49,376 nucleotides of DNA from Streptomyces poriferorum (GTDB taxonomy: Bacteria; Actinomycetota; Actinomycetes; Streptomycetales; Streptomycetaceae): the NCBI RefSeq assembly GCF_019399235.1, contig NZ_JAELVH010000071.1, forward strand, positions 1 through 49,376, given 5' to 3'. Numbering within the stretch: the first letter of the stretch is position 1; every line of letters begins with the position of its first letter. Below are positions 1-9,649 of the stretch, piece by piece. A program made the position numbers and the translations under genes. The notes beneath the pieces are model-generated. The model was given only the letters and a program-made list of their open reading frames with translations. It ran no database searches and was not told where the DNA came from.

Positions 1-206
1 CTTTCGGGGGTGTGCCGGAAAACTGGTGCGATCAGGTCCGGTTCCCGGCCACGGCCGTAAGATCCACTCCCAACAGGGCTTTCACCTGCGGGAATTCAGG
101 AATCGATCCATCCGCTTCCCCTGGATGCGCGCTTTGGCAAGCCTTCGGCCGGACACGGTCTCGTGACTTGCAGGACACGCTCGCGCAACGGAAGCGTCTT
201 CAACTC

Positions 207-236
207 TTGACACCCACCCCTCCCAGGCAGCAACCT
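207..236 (+). promoter_or_regulatory. Putative cebEFG promoter
   Basis: TTGACA at 207-212 is a perfect -35 hexamer. An 18-base spacer leads to CAACCT at 231-236 as a weak -10. Transcription would start about position 243, just before the CebR box at 252-265, so bound repressor would sit on the start of transcription. Nothing convincing as a gene is seen in 1-206. Confidence 0.5.
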
Positions 237-251
237 TCCGACATCGGCGCA

Positions 252-265
252 TGGGAGCGCTCCCA
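252..265. promoter_or_regulatory. CebR operator of cebEFG
   Basis: Perfect 14-bp palindrome TGGGAGCGCTCCCA, the known CebR box of Streptomyces. It lies 129 bases before the cebE start codon and just downstream of the putative promoter, as expected for a cellobiose-relieved repressor site. Confidence 0.9.
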
Positions 266-394
266 CATCGCATGAGGAAATCTCGTGCGAACGGCACTGC
301 CCGTGTCCTCCCCCCTGAACCAACTGGCACCCGCACTCACCAGCGCGTATGCCACGCAGTGAGCCAGTCCCACCCTGGAACAAGGAGTAGTGGA

Positions 395-1723
395 ATGCGT
401 ATCACCCGCACCGTTGCCGGTCGCAGCCGCAGAGTCGCGGTTCTGGCCACCACGGGCCTGACCGCTTCGGCCTTGCTGCTGACCGGCTGCGGCAGTGACT
501 CCGACTCGTCGGACGACACGTCCTCCGACGCGAACGGGAAGATCACGCTGACCGTCGCCGACTTCGGGCAGTTCGGCTACAAGGAAGCCGGCCTCTTCGA
601 GAAGTACCACGAGCTGCACCCGAACATCACGGTGAAGGAAGACACCACCGCCGATGAGAAGGTCTACTACCCCAAGCTGCTCCAGCAGCTGAACTCGGGC
701 AGCGGTCTGGCCGACGTCCAGGGCCTCGAGGTCGGGCGCATCAAGGAGCTCGTCGACACGAAGGCGGACCAGTTCGCCGACCTGAGCAAGGTCATCGACG
801 TCAACGAGTGGGTGTCCTGGAAGGAGAAGCAGGCCACCACCAAGGACGGCAAGGTGATCGGTGCGGGTACCGACATCGGCCCGATGTCGCTCTGCTACAA
901 CACCGAGCTCTTCAAGAAGGCCGGTCTGCCGACCGACCGCAAGGAAGTCGCCGCCAAGATCGCCGGGGGCTGGGAGGACTACCTCAAGCTCGGTGAGGAG
1001 TACAAGAAGAACGCGCCCGAGGGCACCTACTTCATGGACTCCGCCAGCGCCATGTACAACGCCGTCGTCAGCTCGAACGCGAAGCAGTACTACGACGAGA
1101 GCGGCGAGGCGATCTACAAGGACAGCCCCAGCGTCAAGCAGGGCTGGAACCTGGCGGCCGAGGCCGCGGACAAGAAGCTGACCCAGGGCCTCGCCCAGTT
1201 CAGCGACCCGTGGAAGGCCGCCCTGCGCAAGAGCACCATGGCCACCGTCGCCTGTCCTGCCTGGATGGCCGGTCAGATCTCGGTGAACGCCGGTGACGCC
1301 AACAAGGGCAAGTGGGACATCACCACCGCTCCGGGTGCGACCGCCGCCAACTGGGGTGGCTCCTTCCTCGGAGTCCCGAAGGCCGGCAAGCACGTCAAGG
1401 AGGCCGGTGAGCTCGTCAAGTGGCTGACCGCCCCCGAGCAGCAGGCCGCCGTCTTCGAGGCGATCGGCAGCTTCCCGTCCAACAAGGGCGCGTACGACCT
1501 GCCCGACGTGAAGTCCGCCAAGCTCGAGTACTTCAACAACGCGCCGATCGGTGAGCTGTACGCCGACGAGGCCAAGTCCATCCCCGAGACCGTTCTCGGC
1601 CCGAAGGACGGCATCATCAAGGACACCATCTCCACCCAGATCAACAACATGGAGCAGCGCGGCACCAAGCCCGACGACGCGTGGAAGGCAGCGACCAACG
1701 CGATCGACAAGGCGATCGGCTGA
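395..1723 (+). CDS. cebE: Cellobiose/cello-oligosaccharide ABC transporter, substrate-binding lipoprotein
   Basis: Extracellular solute-binding protein (family 1) that captures cellobiose and cellotriose for the CebFG permease. The 442-residue product has a basic N-terminus, a hydrophobic stretch and the lipobox LLTGC with Cys32 as the lipidated residue, followed by a Ser/Asp-rich linker. The start at 395 was chosen because AAGGAG at 382-387 sits at the right distance; the frame stays open upstream to 251 but that extension would not give a signal peptide. It is first in an operon with cebF and cebG and lies behind a CebR box, so it should be induced by cello-oligosaccharides. The ATPase is not encoded here; in Streptomyces the shared ATPase MsiK normally serves this importer. 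The identification rests on gene order, operator and family features together. Confidence 0.93.
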   Translation: MRITRTVAGRSRRVAVLATTGLTASALLLTGCGSDSDSSDDTSSDANGKITLTVADFGQFGYKEAGLFEKYHELHPNITVKEDTTADEKVYYPKLLQQLNSGSGLADVQGLEVGRIKELVDTKADQFADLSKVIDVNEWVSWKEKQATTKDGKVIGAGTDIGPMSLCYNTELFKKAGLPTDRKEVAAKIAGGWEDYLKLGEEYKKNAPEGTYFMDSASAMYNAVVSSNAKQYYDESGEAIYKDSPSVKQGWNLAAEAADKKLTQGLAQFSDPWKAALRKSTMATVACPAWMAGQISVNAGDANKGKWDITTAPGATAANWGGSFLGVPKAGKHVKEAGELVKWLTAPEQQAAVFEAIGSFPSNKGAYDLPDVKSAKLEYFNNAPIGELYADEAKSIPETVLGPKDGIIKDTISTQINNMEQRGTKPDDAWKAATNAIDKAIG

Positions 1724-1734
1724 CGGTCGTAGCA

Positions 1735-1758
1735 GCGGGCGGCCCCCGGGCCGCCCGC
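1735..1758 (+). other. Hairpin after cebE, likely mRNA stabiliser or partial terminator
   Basis: A perfect 10-bp stem (GCGGGCGGCC and GGCCGCCCGC) with a 4-base loop begins 12 bases after the cebE stop. No T-tract follows. Such hairpins after binding-protein genes commonly raise binding protein over permease levels; that role is inferred here. The rest of the 230-base cebE-cebF gap shows no gene. Confidence 0.55.
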
Positions 1759-1953
1759 ACCTGCGTGTCCCCACTCCATGGGGCACCGGGGCCGAGGAGC
1801 GGTAAGCCTCGCGGAGGGCTTGCACGGGGCGACCGGGTAACTCCCGGCCGCCCCGTGGAAGCCCACCGCACGCGCATGTCGCCGACGGCCCCGGCCCATT
1901 CCGCCCGGCCCAGTGCCCGGGTGACCAAGCAATCCAGGGAAGGACTCCCGCCC

Positions 1954-2943
1954 GTGGCCACCTCGACTCCCACCCGGGACGCATACGCCCCGCCACCCCC
2001 GAAGAAGCCGGTGAGCGCCCGCCGGCAGACGTGGCGCAGCCGCCTCTGGCGGTTCGACGACAAGGCGTCGCCGTACGCCTACATAGCCCCGTTCTTCCTC
2101 GTCTTCGGTGCCTTCGGCCTCTACCCGCTGATCTACACCGGCTGGATCGCCCTGCACCGGGTGGAGATGACCGGCCTGGACCAGATGGAGTGGGTCGGCT
2201 GGGAGAACTTCGACAGGATCCTGCACGACTCGGAGTTCTGGACGGCCGTCAGCAACACCTTCCTGATCGGTGTCATGTCGACGGTCCCGCAGCTGCTCGT
2301 GGCCCTGGGCCTGGCGCACCTGCTGAACTACAAGCTCCGTGCCAGCACCTTCTGGCGGACGGTCATCCTCACCCCGTACGCCACCTCGGTGGCCTCCGCG
2401 GCCCTCGTCTTCGCCCTGGTCTTCCGGGCCGACGGCGGTCTGCTGAACTGGGCGCTGGAGTTCGTCGGCCTGGGCGACACCAACTGGGCCAACGGCCACT
2501 GGACGTCCAAGATCGCCATCTCCGTCATCGTGATCTGGCGCTGGACCGGCTACAACACCCTGATCTACCTCGCCGCGATGCAGGCCGTCCCGTCCGATCT
2601 GTACGAGGCCGCCTCGCTCGACGGAGCCTCGCGCTGGCAGCAGTTCCTCAAGGTGACGATCCCCTCGCTGCGGCCCACGATCCTGTTCACGATCGTCATC
2701 TCGACGATCGGTTCCATGCAGCTGTTCGGCGAGCCCCTGCTGCTGGAGGGCGGCACCCTCGGTGCGATCGGCGGCAACGAGAACCAGTACGAGACCCTCA
2801 GCATCTACCTCTACAACTACGGCTGGAACCTGGGGCATCTCGGTCCGGCCGCCGCAGTGGCCTGGGCGATGCTCGCCCTCCTGCTGATCATCGCCGCGGT
2901 CAACTGGCTCATCGGCCGCTTCGTACGCAAATCCGCGGTCTGA
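1954..2943 (+). CDS. cebF: Cello-oligosaccharide ABC transporter permease CebF
   Basis: Integral membrane permease of the MalF/LacF type (329 residues), partner of CebG and the lipoprotein CebE. A proline-rich cytoplasmic N-terminus is followed by about six membrane segments and the EAA loop, visible as [15 protein letters not shown] in the C-terminal half, which docks the ATPase. The frame is open back to 1681, but the GTG at 1954 has a good ribosome site (AGGGAAGGA at 1936-1943) and gives the family's normal length. It ends 15 bases before cebG, so the two are translated from one mRNA. Confidence 0.9.
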   Translation: MATSTPTRDAYAPPPPKKPVSARRQTWRSRLWRFDDKASPYAYIAPFFLVFGAFGLYPLIYTGWIALHRVEMTGLDQMEWVGWENFDRILHDSEFWTAVSNTFLIGVMSTVPQLLVALGLAHLLNYKLRASTFWRTVILTPYATSVASAALVFALVFRADGGLLNWALEFVGLGDTNWANGHWTSKIAISVIVIWRWTGYNTLIYLAAMQAVPSDLYEAASLDGASRWQQFLKVTIPSLRPTILFTIVISTIGSMQLFGEPLLLEGGTLGAIGGNENQYETLSIYLYNYGWNLGHLGPAAAVAWAMLALLLIIAAVNWLIGRFVRKSAV

Positions 2944-2958
2944 CCGGGAGCGATATCC

Positions 2959-3879
2959 ATGACCATCACCAGCCCCACCAAAGTCCCGGCCCCCGTCCTC
3001 CCGGCGCGCACCGCGCACCGTGCGCCGAAGCGCGCGAGCCGTTTCAAGCCCGGTGCCGGGCAGCAGCTGAAGGGCGGTCCCTTCGCGTACATCGCGCTGA
3101 CCGTCGTCGGCATCGGCTCGCTGCTGCCGCTGTACTGGACCCTGGTGGCCGCGTCCCACACCCAGGACGAAGTACTGGCCTCCACGCCGCCGTTCCTGCC
3201 CGGCGACCGGTTGTTCCACAACCTCGACGCCGCCTGGAACCAGGCCCACCTGGGCAAGGCGATCCTCAACAGCTTCATCGTCTCCAGCTGCATCACGCTG
3301 GCGACGCTCTTCTTCTGCACCCTGGCCGGCTACGCCTTCGCCAAGATGCGCTTCCGCGGCCGCGGCGCCCTGATGACCGGCGTCATCGCGACGCTGACCA
3401 TCCCGCCGCAGCTCAGCGTCGTCCCGCTGTTCATGATGATGTCCGACCTCGGCTGGAGCGGAAGCCTGGAGTCGGTGATCTTCCCGACCCTGGTCAGCGC
3501 GTTCGGCGTGTTCTTCATGCGGCAGTACCTGACCGAGGCCCTGCCGTACGAGCTGATCGAGGCCGCCAAGATCGACGGTGCGAGCAACTTCCGCATCGTG
3601 CGCAGCGTCGTGCTTCCGGTGGCCCGCCCCGCCATGATGGTGCTGGGCATGCTCACCTTCGTCCAGGCGTGGAACGACTTCTTCTGGCCCTACCTCGCGC
3701 TGAACCAGCAGAACCCCACCCTTCAGGTCGCCCTCGGCCAGCTGAAGGCCTCCTACACCCCCGACGAGAGCATCGTGATGGCCGGCGGGCTGATCAGCAC
3801 GCTGCCGCTGCTCGTGGTGTTCGTCGTCTTCGGCAAGCAGATCGTCGGCGGCATCATGTCCGGTGCCGTCAAGGGCTGA
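2959..3879 (+). CDS. cebG: Cello-oligosaccharide ABC transporter permease CebG
   Basis: MalG-type inner membrane permease of 306 residues. A first membrane segment (about residues 48-67) follows a basic cytoplasmic N-terminus. The EAA loop reads [15 protein letters not shown], the normal contact for the transporter ATPase. The ATG at 2959 lies 15 bases after the cebF stop with GGGAGCG in front. With CebE and CebF it forms the importer that delivers cellobiose to the cytoplasmic beta-glucosidase encoded next. Confidence 0.92.
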   Translation: MTITSPTKVPAPVLPARTAHRAPKRASRFKPGAGQQLKGGPFAYIALTVVGIGSLLPLYWTLVAASHTQDEVLASTPPFLPGDRLFHNLDAAWNQAHLGKAILNSFIVSSCITLATLFFCTLAGYAFAKMRFRGRGALMTGVIATLTIPPQLSVVPLFMMMSDLGWSGSLESVIFPTLVSAFGVFFMRQYLTEALPYELIEAAKIDGASNFRIVRSVVLPVARPAMMVLGMLTFVQAWNDFFWPYLALNQQNPTLQVALGQLKASYTPDESIVMAGGLISTLPLLVVFVVFGKQIVGGIMSGAVKG

Positions 3880-3986
3880 CCTCGCGTCGGCCCGCCTCTT
3901 TCCCCGGTAGCCCCGCACGGCCCGCGCCCGCCCCGCGGACCGTACGGGCTCCGGAGTTCCACTTCCCGCCCCTGTCCGTCCACCCC

Positions 3987-4000
3987 TGGGAGCGCTCCCG
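3987..4000. promoter_or_regulatory. CebR operator overlapping the bglC ribosome site
   Basis: TGGGAGCGCTCCCG matches the CebR box in 13 of 14 positions (last base G instead of A). It ends one base before the bglC ATG at 4002. The GGGAG of its left arm (3988-3992) is the only Shine-Dalgarno-like sequence for bglC, so operator and ribosome site share the same bases. Confidence 0.88.
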
Positions 4001-4001
4001 C

Positions 4002-5462
<1,461 letters not shown>

Positions 5463-5487
5463 CCCTCGCCCGACCCCCGCGCCACCT

Positions 5488-5516
5488 CTGAGACCCGGCC
5501 CCGTGCCGGGTCTCAG
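5488..5516 (+). terminator. Terminator after bglC
   Basis: A perfect 12-bp stem (CTGAGACCCGGC / GCCGGGTCTCAG) with loop CCCGT lies 26 bases after the bglC stop. It ends the ceb-bglC transcription unit and separates it from cebR. Confidence 0.85.
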
Positions 5517-5586
5517 TCGTGTCCGCGGCCGGTTTTCCCCGTCCACCCCCGCCACCTGCGCGACCCCGTCGACCACGCGCGTAGAG

Positions 5587-5600
5587 TGGGAGCGCTCCCA
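5587..5600. promoter_or_regulatory. CebR operator upstream of cebR
   Basis: Perfect TGGGAGCGCTCCCA palindrome, 112 bases before the cebR ATG and downstream of the bglC terminator. It suggests CebR controls its own gene, although the distance would allow a promoter on either side. Confidence 0.85.
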
Positions 5601-5712
5601 CGATCCGGTCCGTGGAACGGCGGGCCGGTCCCGTTGAGTGTCAAGGCAACCGACACCAGGACTTGGTTTGGTTATCCGACTGTGAGAAATTGACCGCGAA
5701 CGGGAGGCAGCC

Positions 5713-6744
5713 ATGACGGCAGCGCGAGTACGGAGCGGGGGCCGGCCCACGCTCGAAGAGGTCGCGGCGCGGGCAGGGGTGGGGCGCGGCACCGCCTCGC
5801 GGGTCATCAACGGTTCACCACGGGTCAGCGCGCACACGCGCGAGGCGGTGGAGGCGGCCGTCGCCGAGCTCGGGTACGTACCCAACCGGGCGGCCCGAGC
5901 CCTCGCCGGGAACCGGACGGACGCCATCGCGCTCGTCGTTCCCGAGTCGGAGAGCCGCTTCTTCGCGGAGCCCTACTTCTCCGACATCGTCCGCGGCGTG
6001 GGCGCGGCACTCGCCGACACCGAGATGCAGCTGCTGCTCACTCTCGTCGGCAGCGACCGGGAACGCCGAAGACTCGCCCAGTACCTGACCGCGCACCGCG
6101 TGGACGGCGTCCTGCTGGTCTCCGTGCACGCCGACGACCCGCTGCCCGATCTGCTGGAGCAGCTCGGCATGCCCGCCGTCATGAACGGCCGCAGGTCCGC
6201 GACGGAGCCGCTGCCCTCGGTCGACTCGGACAACTTCGAGGGCGCCCGCGGCGCCGTCGAGCACCTCGTCTCCCGGGGTCGCCGCTCCATCGCGACCATC
6301 ACCGGCCGGCTGGACGTCTACGCCTCCCAGCGGCGCCTAGACGGCTACCGCAAGGCCCTCGCCGACGCGGGCCACGAACCCGACGAGCGGCTGATCGCCC
6401 CGGCCGACTTCTCCGAGGAGGGCGGCGTCCGGGCCATGCGCGAACTGCTCGCCCGCCGCCCGGACGTGGACGCGGTCTTCGCCGCGTCCGACCTGATGGC
6501 CGCGGGTGCCCGCCAGGTGCTGCGCGAGGCCGGCCGGCGCATCCCGGACGACGTGGCCCTCATCGGCTTCGACGACTCGGCCGTGGCCCGTCACATGGAC
6601 CCGGCGCTGACGAGCGTGCGCCAGCCGATCGAGGAGATGGGCCGGGCGATGACCCGGGTCCTGCTGGAACAGATCGCGGGCGAGAGCGCCGAGCGTCAGC
6701 AGATCGTGCTGCCGACGGAACTGGTGGTCCGGGACTCGTCGTGA
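5713..6744 (+). CDS. cebR: LacI-family cellobiose-responsive repressor CebR
   Basis: Transcriptional repressor of the cello-oligosaccharide uptake and utilisation genes, released by cellobiose. The 343-residue protein has the LacI helix-turn-helix at about residues 13-35 (PTLEEVAARAGVGRGTASRVING), the hinge helix PNRAARALAGNRT and a periplasmic-binding-protein-like effector domain to the end. The ATG at 5713 has GGGAGGCAG in front. It is the last gene of the ceb locus; a long perfect terminator follows. Three CebR boxes at 252, 3987 and 5587 support the identification. Confidence 0.93.
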   Translation: MTAARVRSGGRPTLEEVAARAGVGRGTASRVINGSPRVSAHTREAVEAAVAELGYVPNRAARALAGNRTDAIALVVPESESRFFAEPYFSDIVRGVGAALADTEMQLLLTLVGSDRERRRLAQYLTAHRVDGVLLVSVHADDPLPDLLEQLGMPAVMNGRRSATEPLPSVDSDNFEGARGAVEHLVSRGRRSIATITGRLDVYASQRRLDGYRKALADAGHEPDERLIAPADFSEEGGVRAMRELLARRPDVDAVFAASDLMAAGARQVLREAGRRIPDDVALIGFDDSAVARHMDPALTSVRQPIEEMGRAMTRVLLEQIAGESAERQQIVLPTELVVRDSS

Positions 6745-6770
6745 GGGCGGGCGCGGGATTCGTCGGGAGC

Positions 6771-6808
6771 GGGCGCGGGGTGGTGCGGTGCCGCACCACC
6801 CCGCGCCC
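6771..6808. terminator. Bidirectional terminator between cebR and the HxlR gene
   Basis: A perfect 18-bp stem with a TG loop, left arm 6771-6788 and right arm 6791-6808, lies between two convergent genes (stops at 6744 and 6824). It should serve both. Confidence 0.88.
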
Positions 6809-6823
6809 GTGCCGTATCCCGCG

Positions 6824-7195
6824 CTATCCCGTAGCGCCCGGCGTCTGCCGCTGCGTGACCAGGTCGAACAGGTCCGTCAGCGGCACGCCGACATCCCGGC
6901 CGAACTCGGTCAGCCCGTAGGTGACCTGCGGCGGAGTCGTCGGTTCGACCTCTCTCCAGACCAGGCCGTCCTGGACCAGTGCGCGCAGCGTCTGGGCGAG
7001 CATCTTCTCGCTGATGCCCCGGATGCTCTCGCGCAGCTCGTAGAACCGGAGGTCGTTGCCGCGCAACGAGATCAGCACCCAGACACCCCACCTGCTGGTC
7101 ACGTGGTCGATCACGTTCCGCGCGGGGCAGTCGGTGTGAAACACGTCATACGGCTTCTCCGCCTCGGCCTGCCTGTCCTGCACGCTTCCCGTCAT
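6824..7195 (-). CDS. HxlR-family transcriptional regulator
   Basis: Winged-helix regulator of 123 residues. The HxlR signature is clear: CPARNVIDHVTSRWGVWVLISLRGNDLRFYELRE, then ISEKMLAQTLRALVQDGLVWRE as the recognition helix-turn-helix and the wing PPQVTYGLTEFGR. Cys23 is at the position where redox-sensing members of the family (HypR, QorR) keep a reactive cysteine. It is divergent from the reductase at 7289 and a tandem operator lies in the 93-base gap, so it most likely controls that gene, possibly in response to electrophiles or quinones. No strong ribosome site is visible. Confidence 0.88.
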   Translation of the reverse strand: MTGSVQDRQAEAEKPYDVFHTDCPARNVIDHVTSRWGVWVLISLRGNDLRFYELRESIRGISEKMLAQTLRALVQDGLVWREVEPTTPPQVTYGLTEFGRDVGVPLTDLFDLVTQRQTPGATG

Positions 7196-7203
7196 GGCAT
7201 GAG

Positions 7204-7236
7204 CTTACCCAAAGGTATGTCCTTACCAAAAGTTAG
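7204..7236. promoter_or_regulatory. Tandem operator in the HxlR/reductase divergent promoter
   Basis: Two near-identical direct repeats, CTTACCCAAAGGTATG at 7204-7219 and CTTACCAAAAGTTAG at 7222-7236, lie 18 bases apart between the two divergent start codons. Each is an imperfect dyad around AAA. They are unlike the GC-rich surroundings and are the obvious binding sites for the HxlR protein. Confidence 0.65.
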
Positions 7237-7288
7237 TCCTTGCTCCTAGCGTGCAGGCAACACAGGGCAACCGGCAAAGGAGCAGATC

Positions 7289-8128
7289 ATGATCGTCGTA
7301 ACCGGGGCTACGGGAAACATCGGCCGGCCGTTGACGCAGGCACTGGCCGATGCGGGCCGGCAGGTGACGGCCGTGTCACGGCACTCGGCGGAGGTGCCGG
7401 ACGGCGTCCGTCACGTGGTGGCCGACCTGGCCGAACCGGCCGGTCTCAAGCCCGCACTGGACGGGGCGGAGGCACTGTTCCTGCTGCTCTCCGGTGACCT
7501 GCACGCCGCTGGAGCCAGTCCCGCCGACATCATCGGCGAAGCCGCGGCCGCCGGGGTCCGGCGGGTCGTCCTGCTCTCCACGCTCGGCGTGGTGACCAGG
7601 CCCTTCGGCCGGACGCGGATCGCGATGCGCGAGCTGGAGGACGTGCTGCGGGGGTCCGGACTGGAGTGGTCCATCCTGCGGCCGGGCGGCTTCGCGTCCA
7701 ACGCCCTGTGGTGGGCCGAGTCCGTCCGCACCCAGCAGCTTGTCGCCGCTCCGTTCGGTGATGTCGGGGTGCCGGTCATCGACCCGGCTGACATCGCCGC
7801 GGTCGCGGCGGCCTGCCTGCTGGAGGACCGGCACATCGGCGGCGCCTACGAGCTGACCGGTCCGGAGGTGATCACCCCCCGCCGGCAGACGGAGGCCCTG
7901 GCCGCCGCACTGGGCACGCCGGTGACGTTCCGCGAACTCACCCGCGCCGAGGCCCATGCCGCCATGAGCCGGAGCATGCCGGGGGAGCTCGCCGACGACA
8001 CCCTGGACATCATCGGTTCCCCGAGCCCGGCCGAGCTGGCCATCAGCCCGGACGTCGAGCGGATCCTCGGCCGCCCCGCGCACACCTTCGCCGACTGGGC
8101 CGCCCGCCACGTCGCCGCCTTCCGCTGA
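7289..8128 (+). CDS. NmrA-type NAD(P)-binding oxidoreductase (atypical SDR)
   Basis: 279-residue Rossmann-fold protein. The N-terminal VVTGATGNIGRPL contains the GxxGxxG dinucleotide motif. LLSTLGV, and ILRPGGFASNALWW in place of the classical YxxxK active site, place it with atypical SDR/NmrA proteins such as NAD(P)H quinone oxidoreductase 2 or azoreductase-like enzymes. AAGGAG at 7276 gives a good ribosome site. It is divergent from an HxlR regulator, a common pairing for quinone/aldehyde detoxification reductases. The exact substrate cannot be read from the sequence. Confidence 0.88.
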   Translation: MIVVTGATGNIGRPLTQALADAGRQVTAVSRHSAEVPDGVRHVVADLAEPAGLKPALDGAEALFLLLSGDLHAAGASPADIIGEAAAAGVRRVVLLSTLGVVTRPFGRTRIAMRELEDVLRGSGLEWSILRPGGFASNALWWAESVRTQQLVAAPFGDVGVPVIDPADIAAVAAACLLEDRHIGGAYELTGPEVITPRRQTEALAAALGTPVTFRELTRAEAHAAMSRSMPGELADDTLDIIGSPSPAELAISPDVERILGRPAHTFADWAARHVAAFR

Positions 8129-8139
8129 GACCGGTCGGC

Positions 8140-8178
8140 GCCGCCGGAACGGCCCCTCACGCTCGCCGTTCCGGCGGC
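8140..8178 (+). terminator. Terminator after the NmrA-type reductase
   Basis: A perfect 14-bp stem (GCCGCCGGAACGGC with its complement at 8165-8178) and an 11-base loop, 12 bases after the stop. Between here and 8376 no gene is seen. Confidence 0.7.
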
Positions 8179-8376
8179 CGGCCGGCGGGGGGCCGACCGC
8201 AGGGGGCGCCGAGACCGGTGTCCGGCGGTTCTCGACCCGGGCACCGGGACCGTGGCAGCCGGCAACCCCGGCCGAGCCGACGGCCCGTCCACAGGGGCGG
8301 GCCGAGGCCGGACGGGGCGCACCCGCGCCCCGTACACCGTCCCGGTTCCGGTCCCGTCCCTCCCCGGGCGGCCTCG

Positions 8377-8549
8377 TCAGCCCGAGGCGGTGACCGTTCG
8401 CCCGTCCCGCAGTCCGATCACCCGGTCACAGGCCTCGGCCACCTGCCCCTCATGCATGGCGATCAGGACCGTGGTCCCGTGGCCGCGCCCGAGCCGCACG
8501 ATCAGGTCCATGACCGCGGCCCCGGTGGCTGAGTCCAGGGCCCCGGCCT
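8377..8549 (-). pseudogene. C-terminal remnant of an ABC transporter ATPase
   Basis: Read on the minus strand, the bases decode as GALDSATGAAVMDLIVRL, then GTTVLIAMHEGQVAEACDRVI and GLRDGRTVTASG followed by TGA. This is the end of a MacB/LolD-type ABC ATPase: the D-loop (ALDS), the switch histidine region (normally THD, here MHE) and the usual tail. Walker A, Q-loop, signature and Walker B are missing, and no start exists. Homology begins exactly after the point where the usual 'ADEPT' precedes GALDS, about base 8549, only 8 bases from the stop of the small gene at 8557. This marks a recombination or deletion joint. Confidence 0.8.
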
Positions 8550-8556
8550 GCGCGGC

Positions 8557-8751
8557 TCAAGGCCGCTCCGGAGCGAGGTGCTTGGCGTCGAGCTCTCGAC
8601 GGAACCTCCGCCTGCGCTCGGTGCGGGGCAGGCAGTCCGGAGCCTGCGGCGGGTGGGCATGGAAGTCCTGCCGGGCTGCTGACATCGAGTCGCCGACGGC
8701 AACCACGACGTACGCTCCCGTGATCACCCGATCGCAGTCGACGCAGATCAC
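8557..8751 (-). CDS. CxxC micro-protein (hypothetical)
   Basis: 64-residue protein starting ICVDCDRVITGAYVVVAVGDSMSAARQD after the initiator. A CxxC pair opens the protein; a basic C-terminus (RTERRRRFRRELDAKH) ends it. The GTG at 8751 is chosen because AGGAGG lies 7 bases before it and because it overlaps the stop of the preceding gene as GTGA. Similar short proteins occur next to XRE/DUF397-type regulators in Streptomyces (recalled, not searched). The C-terminus may be altered, because the joint with the ABC remnant lies only a few bases beyond the stop. Function unknown. Confidence 0.72.
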   Translation of the reverse strand: MICVDCDRVITGAYVVVAVGDSMSAARQDFHAHPPQAPDCLPRTERRRRFRRELDAKHLAPERP

Positions 8752-8921
8752 GGCCGCACCTCCTGCCGACGGTCGTGCCTCCACTGCCGCCCCAGACGCA
8801 GACCCTCCGGGCACAGTCCAAGGCCGCAAAGTTCACACACGTACGTGTGGCCCACCCACACCTTGTATGTGTCCTCACTCCGGTGCCGGGGCTGCTTCGC
8901 CCTGCTGAGGGTGTGAGTCAC
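8748..8921 (-). CDS. Small CxxC/CxxxxC zinc-ribbon-like protein
   Basis: 57-residue gene, shorter than usual gene-caller limits. The product contains YKVWVGHTYVCELCGLGLCPEG, with C29, C32 and C37 and the nearby H25 able to bind one metal, then a very basic tail (LGRQWRHDRRQEVRP). The start is GTG at 8921, which has a perfect AAGGAGG six bases in front. The beginning overlaps the previous gene by 47 bases, and the stop overlaps the GTG of the next gene in GTGA. The overlaps and strong ribosome sites argue that it is real. Function unknown. Confidence 0.7.
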   Translation of the reverse strand: MTHTLSRAKQPRHRSEDTYKVWVGHTYVCELCGLGLCPEGLRLGRQWRHDRRQEVRP

Positions 8922-9120
8922 CGGGTGCCTCCTTCGGGCAGGGCCGACAGCGTCGGGGAAAGATGAATACGGACGCGCCCTCGTACTCCGGTCGGGCCCC
9001 GAGATTGACAGCAGCCGTGGCCGTCAACTCGGCGGAGCACCAGACGCAGTTGGTGCCGCGCAGCTGCTCGGCAGACAGTGACTCGACGGGCGGCAGAGGT
9101 TCCGTCGGAGGCCGGATCAA
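8875..9120 (-). CDS. Small double-CxxC protein (hypothetical)
   Basis: 81-residue protein with two CxxC pairs, CVWC near residue 26 and CRPC near residue 62, separated by ELTATAAVNLGARPEYEGASVFIFPRR-like sequence; likely a zinc knuckle. The proposed TTG start at 9120 overlaps the TGA of the preceding gene as TTGA, so translation would be coupled; a purine-rich GCGGGGGCG lies in front. No ATG or GTG gives a better start. The 3' end overlaps the 57-residue gene. Function unknown; the start is the least certain part. Confidence 0.6.
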   Translation of the reverse strand: MIRPPTEPLPPVESLSAEQLRGTNCVWCSAELTATAAVNLGARPEYEGASVFIFPRRCRPCPKEAPGDSHPQQGEAAPAPE

Positions 9121-9587
9121 CAGAACGCCCCCGCCCGCAGCCGACCGCCCGGCCGGAATGCGGCACCGAGCGCGGCGGGGTCGGTGAGCCGACCGGAGCC
9201 GTCCGGCTTCTCCAGCCATCCCAGGCCGTCCACGTATTGTCCGGCCGAGGGGCATCGGAGCGGCCGGCCGGACGCGTGAACGCTCAGGAAGCCAACGCTT
9301 GCCAGCTCCTCCACGGACCCGCACGGGACGAGCCACCATGCGAGGTCCGCCGACGGATGGACGAGCACCGGACCGAGTCGGCCCGGGCCGATGCGCTGCA
9401 TTGCGTCGACCGATCGACGCACGTCTGCTTCGACGGCCGACCACAGTCGGCCTGAGTGCAGTCGGGCGAGTTCTCCGGCCGCCCATGCCCGGTGTGTTCT
9501 CACCGGGTCGGGGGAGGAGAGCGCCAGCCATTCCGATCCCGGATCATGTGTCCCTGAGGCCATGACCTGCACATTAAGGAGGGACAT
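9117..9587 (-). CDS. Conserved hypothetical protein of XRE/DUF6879 neighbourhoods
   Basis: About 156 residues if it starts at the ATG at 9587, 148 if at the ATG at 9563; neither has a strong ribosome site. Recognisable blocks are GRLWSAVEADVRRSVDAM, LGPVLVHPSADLAWWLVP and YVDGLGWLEKPDGSGRLTDP. These resemble a small Streptomyces family, sometimes annotated as bifunctional primase/polymerase-like, in which an N-terminal 'W.AV.v....G..al..L' segment precedes 'GPVl.....fLVP.G'. That link is from memory and tentative. It follows the XRE gene by 62 bases and its stop overlaps the next start. Confidence 0.65.
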   Translation of the reverse strand: MSLLNVQVMASGTHDPGSEWLALSSPDPVRTHRAWAAGELARLHSGRLWSAVEADVRRSVDAMQRIGPGRLGPVLVHPSADLAWWLVPCGSVEELASVGFLSVHASGRPLRCPSAGQYVDGLGWLEKPDGSGRLTDPAALGAAFRPGGRLRAGAFC

Positions 9588-9649
9588 TGCCCTCGCGCTT
9601 GCCGATTGCTCTCGATTGCTGACGGGCTCTCGCCGATTGAGGACCGTTG

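Noticed and set aside
8450..8878. 142-codon minus-strand frame across the micro-protein genes
   Set aside because: Its GTG overlaps a stop as GTGA, but the translated sequence is Arg/Gly noise, while the other frames give proteins with cysteine motifs and strong ribosome sites.
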